Assembly: GCF_900108175.1 (NCBI RefSeq)
Contig: NZ_FNVO01000013.1
Span: forward strand, 62,001-126,000
DNA from: Thermomonospora echinospora
Lineage (GTDB): Bacteria > Actinomycetota > Actinomycetes > Streptosporangiales > Streptosporangiaceae
DNA length: 64,000 bases
Direction of reading: 5' to 3'
In this document: one piece after another, positions 1 to 7,973 of the stretch
How positions within the stretch are numbered: the first letter of the stretch is position 1
Layout of the letters: each line of letters opens with the position of its first letter
The notes under the pieces: model-generated
Told to the model about the DNA's origin: nothing
The model's database searches: none
Seen by the model: only the letters and a program-made list of their open reading frames with translations
Made by a program: the position numbers and the translations under genes

Positions 1-1402
<1,402 letters not shown>

Positions 1403-1443
1403 GCGCCACCCTCCTCGTCTGGGTTCATGTGACCGCGGCGTAA

Positions 1444-1453
1444 AAAACGTTTT
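1444..1453. promoter_or_regulatory. Palindromic LacI-type operator AAAACGTTTT
   Basis: A perfect 10-bp palindrome, AAAACGTTTT, lies about 40 bp upstream of the ABC ATPase start. The 9-mer ACGTTTTAA (1447-1455) recurs at 1604-1612 in the promoter of the LacI gene. The two sites sit on either side of the divergent intergenic region. LacI-family proteins bind palindromes with a central CG, so both are likely targets of the adjacent regulator. This is inferred, not tested. Confidence 0.55.
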
Positions 1454-1598
1454 AACGTGATGTTGCGCAGGACGGTAGATGTGAGCCAGGGCACCCGTCA
1501 AGTGGTGATCTGGGCGAACTTCACCGGAGAGGCGGCGGGAAGCCCGATGGCGCCGGGGCTGGCGATCGCCGTGCAACGATTTCGTGACGGCGCAGGGG

Positions 1599-1627
1599 TT
1601 GACACGTTTTAATGACTTGGTCACAGT
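1599..1627 (+). promoter_or_regulatory. Probable promoter with overlapping LacI operator for the LacI-lut-rhaB operon
   Basis: A consensus -35 TTGACA lies at 1599-1604. Seventeen bases later there is a weak -10 candidate, CACAGT, at 1622-1627. The repeated ACGTTTTAA element at 1604-1612 overlaps the -35, so a repressor bound here would block polymerase. The -10 match is poor, so the exact start site is uncertain. Confidence 0.45.
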
Positions 1628-1666
1628 TGGCGCTGCCAAGACACGACCTTGCGGGGGGGACCAGGG

Positions 1667-2737
1667 ATGAGCACACCCAGCGGGGGCGGCGCGAAGGTGC
1701 CGCTCCCCCGGGCCGGCACGGTGGGCATCAAGCACGTCGCCCAGCACGCGGGAGTCTCGCCCGGCACCGTGTCCAACGTGCTCAACCGGCCCGAACGGGT
1801 CGCCCCCGCCACCCGGGCCCGCGTCGAGCGGGCCATCCGGGAGCTGGGCTTCGTGCGCAACGGCTCGGCCTCCACGCTGCGCGCCGGGCAGAGCAGCTCG
1901 ATCGGGCTGATGATCCTGGACCTGGGCAACCCGTTCTTCACCGACGTGGCCCGCGGGGTCGAGGACGTGGCCAGCGAACGCGGCTACGCGGTCATCCTGG
2001 CCAGCTCCGGCGGCTCGCATGACAAGGAGCGCCGCAACCTGACCGTGCTGGCCGAGCAGCGGGTGCGCGGGGTGCTGATCACCCCGGTCGACCAGGAGGG
2101 CGACCAGGCCGAGCTGCTGCGCCGGCGGGGGGTGGCCGTGGTCCTGCTGGACCACCCCACGCCCCGGGCCAACCAGTGCTCGGTGGCGGTCGACGACGTG
2201 GCCGGCGGGGAACTGGCGGTCGGCCACCTGCTGGAGCAGGGCGCCCGCGACGTCGCCATGGTGACCGGGCCGTCCGTGCTGCGCCAGTGCGCCGACCGGC
2301 GCAAGGGGGCGCTGCGGGCGCTGCGGGCGGCCGGGCTGGGCCGCGACGCGCTGCGCGAGGTCGCGGTGCCCGCCATGAACGCCCGCGCCGGGCAGGAGGC
2401 CGCCCAGCGGCTGCTGGAGGGCGACCTGCCGGACGCCATCTTCTGCGCCAACGACCTGCTCGCCCTGGGGGTGCTGCGGGTGCTGCTGCAGGCCGGGGTG
2501 AAGGTGCCCGGCGACGTGGCGCTGATCGGCTACGACGACATCGAGTTCACCGCCGCCGCCGCGGTGCCGCTCAGCTCGGTGCGCCAGCCCACCTACCAGC
2601 TCGGCCGCATCGCCACCGACCTGCTGCTCGACGAGTGCGACAACCCCTCGGGCCACGCGCACCAGCAGGTCATGTTCCAGCCTGAGCTGGTGGTGCGCGA
2701 GTCCAGCCGGCAGCTCATCGCACAGCCGGAGGGATGA
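1667..2737 (+). CDS. LacI family transcriptional regulator
   Basis: A DNA-binding repressor or activator that probably senses rhamnose or a rhamnose intermediate. The N-terminal helix-turn-helix reads [24 protein letters not shown], followed by a hinge and a periplasmic-binding-protein-like ligand domain ([21 protein letters not shown] onward, and the late signature [21 protein letters not shown]). Its length of 356 residues is usual. An in-frame TTG exists at 1649, but ATG 1667 has a GGGGGGA ribosome site at proper spacing and the normal LacI N-terminus. It is the first gene of the lut-rhaB operon, so it is likely autoregulated through the ACGTTTTAA sites upstream. Confidence 0.92.
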   Translation: MSTPSGGGAKVPLPRAGTVGIKHVAQHAGVSPGTVSNVLNRPERVAPATRARVERAIRELGFVRNGSASTLRAGQSSSIGLMILDLGNPFFTDVARGVEDVASERGYAVILASSGGSHDKERRNLTVLAEQRVRGVLITPVDQEGDQAELLRRRGVAVVLLDHPTPRANQCSVAVDDVAGGELAVGHLLEQGARDVAMVTGPSVLRQCADRRKGALRALRAAGLGRDALREVAVPAMNARAGQEAAQRLLEGDLPDAIFCANDLLALGVLRVLLQAGVKVPGDVALIGYDDIEFTAAAAVPLSSVRQPTYQLGRIATDLLLDECDNPSGHAHQQVMFQPELVVRESSRQLIAQPEG

Positions 2738-2742
2738 ACCGT

Positions 2743-3459
2743 ATGCGGATCGCCCTGTTCGTCACCTGCCTGAACGACACGATGTTCCCCGACACCGGCA
2801 AGGCGGTCGTACGGCTGCTGCGCCGGCTCGGCCACGAGGTGGAGTTCCCCGCCGCGCAGACCTGCTGCGGCCAGATGCACTTCAACACCGGCTACCGCAA
2901 GCAGGTCACCCCCATGGTGCGGAGCTTCGCTGAAACGTTCGCACCCTACGACGCGGTGGTGACGCCGTCGGCCTCGTGCGCCGCGATGGTGCGCGACTGG
3001 CACCCCCGTATCGACTCCGGGGCCGCCCCGGTGGCGTCCAACGTGTACGAGCTGGCGGAGTTCCTGGTGGACGTGCTCGGTGTCACCGACGTGGGCGCCT
3101 ACTACCCGCACCGGGTGACCTACCACCCCACCTGCCACTCGCTGCGCATGTTGAAGATCGGCGATCGCCCCCTCCAACTGCTGCGCGCGGTGCGCGGGCT
3201 GGAGCTGGTCGAGCTGCCGGACGCCACCGAGTGCTGCGGCTTCGGCGGTACGTTCGCGTTGAAGAACTCCGAGGTCTCGGCGGCCATGGGCGCCGACAAG
3301 GTCGCCTGCGTCCGCGCCACCGGCGCCGAGGCGCTGTGCGCGGCCGACAACTCCTGCCTGATGCACATCGGCGGGATCCTCACCCGCACCGGCCCGGACG
3401 TACGGACCGTGCACCTGGCCGAGATCCTCGCCTCCACCGAGGAGGATCCTCATGAGTGA
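2743..3459 (+). CDS. lutA: L-lactate utilization protein LutA (CCG-domain Fe-S oxidoreductase subunit)
   Basis: A subunit of the three-part LutABC L-lactate dehydrogenase complex, which oxidises L-lactate to pyruvate. Two cysteine-rich CCG domains are visible: [15 protein letters not shown] in the first half and [10 protein letters not shown]-like plus [14 protein letters not shown] in the second. At 238 residues it matches the family. The ATG at 2734 sits directly against GGAGGG, whereas ATG 2743 is 9 nt from it and gives the typical start [12 protein letters not shown], so 2743 is preferred. It overlaps lutB by 8 bases. Its place with rhaB points to lactate made from rhamnose-derived lactaldehyde. 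Confidence 0.9.
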   Translation: MRIALFVTCLNDTMFPDTGKAVVRLLRRLGHEVEFPAAQTCCGQMHFNTGYRKQVTPMVRSFAETFAPYDAVVTPSASCAAMVRDWHPRIDSGAAPVASNVYELAEFLVDVLGVTDVGAYYPHRVTYHPTCHSLRMLKIGDRPLQLLRAVRGLELVELPDATECCGFGGTFALKNSEVSAAMGADKVACVRATGAEALCAADNSCLMHIGGILTRTGPDVRTVHLAEILASTEEDPHE

Positions 3460-4918
3460 GCACGCCACGAGGGACCGGGGGCGTGCGAGCATGCCCACCT
3501 ACCTGGGGATGCCGCCGTTCCCCGAGGCCGCCGGGAAGGCCGTCGCCGACACCCGGCTGCGCGGCAACCTCGCCCACGCCACCGGCACCATCCGCGACCG
3601 GCGCCTCTCGGCGGTCGCCGAGCTGGACGACTGGGACGCGCTGCGCGAGGCCGGCAAGCAGATCAAGGACCACACCCTCGAACACCTCGACCACTACCTG
3701 CTGCTGCTGGAGGAGAAGATCACCGCGGCGGGCGGCACCGTGCACTGGGCGCGCGACGCCGCCGAGGCCAACCGCATCGTCGCCGACCTGGTGCGCGCCA
3801 CCGGCCACACCGAGGTGGTCAAGGTCAAGTCGATGGCCACCCAGGAGATCGGGCTCAACGAGGCCCTCGCCGAGGAGGGCATCACCGCCTACGAGACCGA
3901 CCTGGCCGAGCTGATCGTCCAGCTCGGTGACGACCGGCCCTCGCACATTCTGGTCCCGGCCATCCACCGCAACCGGGCCGAGATCCGCGACATCTTCCGC
4001 AGCCGGATGCCGGACGCGCCCGCCGACCTGAGCGACTCCCCCGCCGAGCTGGCCGAGGCCGCCCGGCGGCACCTGCGCGCCAAGTTCCTGTCGGCCAAGG
4101 TCGCCGTCTCCGGAGTCAACTTCGCCGTCGCCGAGACCGGCACGCTGGTGGTGCTGGAGTCGGAGGGCAACGGCCGGATGTGCCTGACGCTGCCGGAGAC
4201 GCTGATCTCGGTGATGGGCATCGAGAAGGTGCTGCCGACCTGGCAGGACCTGGAGGTCTTCCTGCAACTGCTGCCCCGCTCCTCCACCGCCGAGCGGATG
4301 AACCCCTACACCAGCACCTGGACCGGCGTCACGCCCGGCGACGGGCCGCGCGACTTCCACCTGGTGTTGCTGGACAACGGCCGCACCGACACCCTCGCCG
4401 ACCAGGTCGGCCGCCAGGCGCTGCGCTGCATCCGCTGCTCGGCCTGCCTGAACGTGTGCCCGGTCTACGCGCGGGCCGGCGGGCACGCCTACGGCTCGCC
4501 GTACCCGGGGCCGATCGGGGCCATCCTGTCGCCGCAGATCCGCGGGATCGGCTCGCCGGTGGACGCCTCGCTGCCGTACGCCTCGTCGCTGTGCGGGGCG
4601 TGCTTCGAGGCATGCCCGGTGGCCATCGACATCCCCGAGGTGCTGGTCCACCTGCGGGCCGAGGCGGTCGAGGAAGGGCCGAAGCACCCGTTGGTCGGCA
4701 CCGCCATGGCGGCGGCCGGGTGGACGCTGCGCTCCCCCCGCCGGCTGGCCCTGGCCCAGCGCCTGGCGTCTGCGAGCCGCCGCCTCGTCGGGCGCCGCGG
4801 CCAGATCCGCCGCCTGCCCGGCCCGCTGCGCGCCTGGACCGACTCCCGGGACGCGCCCGCGCCTCCCCCCGAGTCGTTCCGCGCCTGGTGGAAACGCACG
4901 AACGGAGGACGCTCATGA
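3452..4918 (+). CDS. lutB: L-lactate utilization iron-sulfur protein LutB
   Basis: The iron-sulfur electron-transfer subunit of LutABC. The long N-terminal half is the DUF162/LUD fold, with the conserved SAKVAVSGVNFAVAETGTLV region. The C-terminal half has two ferredoxin-type motifs: CIRCSACLNVCPVY near residue 326 and CGACFEACPVAIDIP near residue 381. Together they supply ligands for two [4Fe-4S] clusters. At 488 residues it is full length. The start overlaps the end of lutA and the stop overlaps the lutC ATG in an ATGA, so translation of the set is coupled. Confidence 0.93.
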   Translation: MSEHATRDRGRASMPTYLGMPPFPEAAGKAVADTRLRGNLAHATGTIRDRRLSAVAELDDWDALREAGKQIKDHTLEHLDHYLLLLEEKITAAGGTVHWARDAAEANRIVADLVRATGHTEVVKVKSMATQEIGLNEALAEEGITAYETDLAELIVQLGDDRPSHILVPAIHRNRAEIRDIFRSRMPDAPADLSDSPAELAEAARRHLRAKFLSAKVAVSGVNFAVAETGTLVVLESEGNGRMCLTLPETLISVMGIEKVLPTWQDLEVFLQLLPRSSTAERMNPYTSTWTGVTPGDGPRDFHLVLLDNGRTDTLADQVGRQALRCIRCSACLNVCPVYARAGGHAYGSPYPGPIGAILSPQIRGIGSPVDASLPYASSLCGACFEACPVAIDIPEVLVHLRAEAVEEGPKHPLVGTAMAAAGWTLRSPRRLALAQRLASASRRLVGRRGQIRRLPGPLRAWTDSRDAPAPPPESFRAWWKRTNGGRS

Positions 4919-5541
4919 GCAGCGCGCGGGAGGAGATCCTCGGGCGGGTCGGGCGGATCCTCGGACCCGGCCGGACGCCCGCCGCCACGGCGTACACCGC
5001 GATCGAGCGCCCCTACCTGCGCCGCCACCACGAGGACGGCGTCCTGGACCTGTTCGCCGAGCGCACCGCCGACTACCGCGCCACCGTCCACCGCGTCGAC
5101 CCGGCGGACCTGCCGGGGGCGGTCGCGCGGGCGCTGACCGGATCCCGGTACGCGGTGCCCGGCGGTCTGCCCGCCGAGTGGCTCGCCGAGGTGGACCCCG
5201 CCCGGCTGGCCCACGACCCCGGCATCGGGGAACTGGACGGCCTAGACGGCGTGGTCACCGGCTGCGCGGTGGCCATCGCCGAGACCGGCACGATCGTCCT
5301 CGACCACGGGCCGGGGCAGGGCCGGCGCGCCCTGACCCTCGTCCCCGACTACCACCTGATCGTGGTCACCGCCGACCAGGTCGCCCCCGACGTCCCCGAG
5401 GCACTGGAACGGCTGGACCCGGCGCGTCCCCTGACGTTCATCTCCGGGCCGTCGGCCACCAGCGACATCGAACTGAACCGGGTAGAGGGCGTGCACGGCC
5501 CCCGCACCCTGGAAGTGATCCTGACCGTGAGGAGCCCATGA
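4915..5541 (+). CDS. lutC: Lactate utilization protein LutC (LUD domain)
   Basis: The third component of the LutABC lactate oxidation complex; the family is built of a single LUD/DUF162 domain. It has 208 residues and shows the diagnostic VVTGCAVAIAETGTIVLDHG and the C-terminal FISGPSATSDIELNRVEGVHGPR, in which SATSDIE is strongly conserved. The ATG at 4915 overlaps the lutB stop (ATGA), with GGAGG a few bases upstream. Its own stop overlaps the rhaB ATG in the same way, which places rhaB in this transcript. The role of LutC within the complex is not well defined. Confidence 0.9.
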   Translation: MSSAREEILGRVGRILGPGRTPAATAYTAIERPYLRRHHEDGVLDLFAERTADYRATVHRVDPADLPGAVARALTGSRYAVPGGLPAEWLAEVDPARLAHDPGIGELDGLDGVVTGCAVAIAETGTIVLDHGPGQGRRALTLVPDYHLIVVTADQVAPDVPEALERLDPARPLTFISGPSATSDIELNRVEGVHGPRTLEVILTVRSP

Positions 5542-6971
5542 ACGCCTTCGCCGCCGTCGACCTCGGAGCCTCCAGCGGCCGGGTGATGAGCGCCCGGGTA
5601 GGCGAGGGCGTCCTGGAGCTGACCGAGGTGCGGCGCTTCACCAACCGGCCGGTCCGCGCCGCCGGCACGCTGTACTGGGACATCCTCGGCCTGTACGGCA
5701 ACGTCCTGGACGGGCTGAAGGCGGCCGGTCCGCACCTGACCTCGGTCGGCATCGACTCGTGGGCGGTGGACTACGGGCTGTTGGACCGTTCCGGCGTGCT
5801 GCTCGGCAACCCGGTGCACTACCGTGACGCCCGCACCGACGGGGTCATGGAACGAGTCCGCGCCGAACTCGGCGACGACCACCTCTACGACGTGGCGGGC
5901 CTGCAGTTCCTGCCGTTCAACACGATCTACCAGCTGCTGGCGGCCCGCGCCGACGTGGACGGGGCGCAGACCCTGCTGCTGATCCCCGACCTGCTGGCGT
6001 ACTGGCTGACCGGGCGGATCGGCGCCGAGCTCACCAACGCCTCCACCACCGGTCTGCTGGACGTGCGCACGCGCACCTGGTCGGCGGCGCTGCTGGACCG
6101 CCTCGGGCTGCCCGAGCGGCTCTTTCCCGAGCTGCGCGAGCCCGGCGAGGTGATCGGCCCGCTGCGGCCGGACGTGGCGGCCGAGACCGGGCTGCCCGGC
6201 GACCTGCCGGTCACCGCCGTGGCCTCGCACGACACCGCGTCCGCGGTGGCGGCGGTGCCCGCCCGCGACGAGCGCTTCGCCTACGTCTCCTGCGGCACCT
6301 GGTCGCTGGTCGGCGTCGAACTGCCCGGCCCGGTGCTGAGCGAGGCCGGGCGTAAGGCCAACTTCACCAACGAGGTCGGCGTGGACGGCACGATCCGCTA
6401 TCTGCGCAACGTCATGGGGCTGTGGCTGCTGCAGGAGTCGATGCGCGCCTGGGGCGACCCGGACCTGCCCGCCCTGCTGGAGGCGGCCGCCGAGGTGCCC
6501 CCCTTCCAGGCCGTGGTGAACCCGGACGCCCCAGAATTCCTGCCGCCCGGTGACATGCCCGCCCGCATCGCCGACCACTGCCGCGCCACGGGGCAGCGCC
6601 CGCCCGCCACCCAGGCCGAGACCGTCCGCTGCATCATGGACAGCCTCGCCCTGGGACACCGGGCCGCCGTCCGCCAGGCGATGGAGTTGTCGGGCCGGCA
6701 GGTGGACGTGGTGCATCTGGTCGGCGGCGGGTCCCGCAACGCGCTGCTGTGCCAGTTGACCGCCGACGCCTGCGGCCTGCCCGTCGTCGCCGGTCCGGTG
6801 GAGGCCACCACCCTCGGCAACGTCCTGGTGCAGGCCCGTGCGTTCGGCGTGGTCAAGGATCTGGCCGAGATGCGGGAACTGGTCGCCGCCACCCAGCCGC
6901 TGCGCCGCTACGAGCCGGCCGGCGACGAGCACGCGTGGGCGGCCGCGGCCTCCCGGGTGGGGCTAGCCTGA
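5538..6971 (+). CDS. rhaB: Rhamnulokinase RhaB
   Basis: A FGGY-family kinase that phosphorylates L-rhamnulose to L-rhamnulose-1-phosphate. The N-terminal domain opens with VDLGASSGRVM, the rhamnulokinase version of the phosphate 1 motif, and has GIDSWAVDYGLLD. The C-terminal ATPase domain has YVSCGTWSLVGVEL and VHLVGGGSRNALLCQLTADA. At 477 residues it is full length. RhaI isomerase and RhaD aldolase genes are not in the window, but the aldolase product lactaldehyde would feed the LutABC proteins encoded just upstream, so one operon handles both ends of the route. Confidence 0.93.
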   Translation: MNAFAAVDLGASSGRVMSARVGEGVLELTEVRRFTNRPVRAAGTLYWDILGLYGNVLDGLKAAGPHLTSVGIDSWAVDYGLLDRSGVLLGNPVHYRDARTDGVMERVRAELGDDHLYDVAGLQFLPFNTIYQLLAARADVDGAQTLLLIPDLLAYWLTGRIGAELTNASTTGLLDVRTRTWSAALLDRLGLPERLFPELREPGEVIGPLRPDVAAETGLPGDLPVTAVASHDTASAVAAVPARDERFAYVSCGTWSLVGVELPGPVLSEAGRKANFTNEVGVDGTIRYLRNVMGLWLLQESMRAWGDPDLPALLEAAAEVPPFQAVVNPDAPEFLPPGDMPARIADHCRATGQRPPATQAETVRCIMDSLALGHRAAVRQAMELSGRQVDVVHLVGGGSRNALLCQLTADACGLPVVAGPVEATTLGNVLVQARAFGVVKDLAEMRELVAATQPLRRYEPAGDEHAWAAAASRVGLA

Positions 6972-6972
6972 C

Positions 6973-7002
6973 CCAGGCGGGACCTGTCGGCGGCCCGCCT
7001 GG
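6973..7002 (+). terminator. Hairpin after rhaB
   Basis: Perfect 9-bp arms CCAGGCGGG (6973-6981) and CCCGCCTGG (6994-7002) enclose a 12-nt loop just past the rhaB stop. Only two T residues follow, so it would be a weak intrinsic terminator. Confidence 0.5.
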
Positions 7003-7019
7003 TTCCGGGTCGAGGGACG

Positions 7020-7781
7020 GTGAGCGTCGTGCGGAACGAGCAGTCCTCACCGCGGCCGGGAAAGACCTCGGGTCGAAGGTCCGCCGGCCGCCGGGCGCGG
7101 CGAGGTGACGGACCCACGGGAGGCCCGGGTCACCGCCGGCGTCGTGTGATCGCCTGGACGCTCCTCGGCGGGGTCGGCGCGTACGGACTGACGTGGCTCG
7201 CCGTGAGCGGGACCATCCTCGGGATGTCCGCCATGGCCCGTACCGGTGGTGAGGCGACGTCGCTGCCCGGCGTTCCCAACTTCGCCCGCGTCGACGACCG
7301 GGTGCTGCGCGGCGCCGCCCCGTCCGCCGAGGGATACCGCAGGCTGGCCGCGCTGGGGGTGCGCACGGTGGTGGACCTGCGCGCCGAGCGGCTGCCCGCA
7401 TCCCGGTCGACCGCACCGGGGCACGCCGGGCTGACGGTGGTCCGACTGCCGGTCCGCGACGGCCAGCCGCCGTCGGTCGAGCAGGTCGGCCGGTTCATGG
7501 CGGTGGTACAACGGGCGCCGGGACTGGTCTTCGTGCACTGCGGCGCCGGGGTCGGGCGCACCGGCTCCATGGCCGCCGCCTATCTCGTCGGGACAGGGCA
7601 GGCCGACGCTGCCACCGCGACCCGGCGCAGCCTCGCCGTGGGCCCGCCCTCGCTGGAGCAGGTGGTGTTCATGCGGCGCCTGCACGGCACCCGGGCCGGG
7701 CGGCCGCCCCGCCTGGTCGTCGCCCTCAGCAGGTTCGCCGACTCCCCCCGCCGATCCTGGGCCCGGCTGAACCATCGCTGA
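7020..7781 (+). CDS. Membrane-anchored tyrosine/dual-specificity phosphatase-like protein
   Basis: A phosphatase of the cysteine-dependent PTP superfamily. The catalytic CX5R loop is HCGAGVGRTGS, with nucleophile C174 and R180. The family general-acid Asp would lie in the VRDGQ stretch about 30 residues earlier. A basic N-terminus (residues 1-42) is followed by one hydrophobic segment (about 43-70), so the catalytic domain is probably outside the membrane. FARVDDRVLRGAAPSAEGYRRLAALGVRTVVDLR is typical of bacterial DSP-like proteins. It is 253 residues long. The GTG at 7020 follows GAGGG; a second GTG at 7029 is possible. The substrate is unknown. Confidence 0.8.
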   Translation: MSVVRNEQSSPRPGKTSGRRSAGRRARRGDGPTGGPGHRRRRVIAWTLLGGVGAYGLTWLAVSGTILGMSAMARTGGEATSLPGVPNFARVDDRVLRGAAPSAEGYRRLAALGVRTVVDLRAERLPASRSTAPGHAGLTVVRLPVRDGQPPSVEQVGRFMAVVQRAPGLVFVHCGAGVGRTGSMAAAYLVGTGQADAATATRRSLAVGPPSLEQVVFMRRLHGTRAGRPPRLVVALSRFADSPRRSWARLNHR

Positions 7782-7973
7782 CGCCGCGCGGCCGGGCCAC
7801 GGCCACAACGTGGCATGTGACACAGGTGGCCCGGATCGCGCGATCTACCGTTGACGGCGGGCGACCGGTCCGCCGGTGTGAACGTCGGTAATGTGTCGAT
7901 CGCGATCCTTACCGGTTGCGGACAGACGCATAATCATGGCGTACCGACCGCCTGTCGCATTGGGGTGTGGGCA

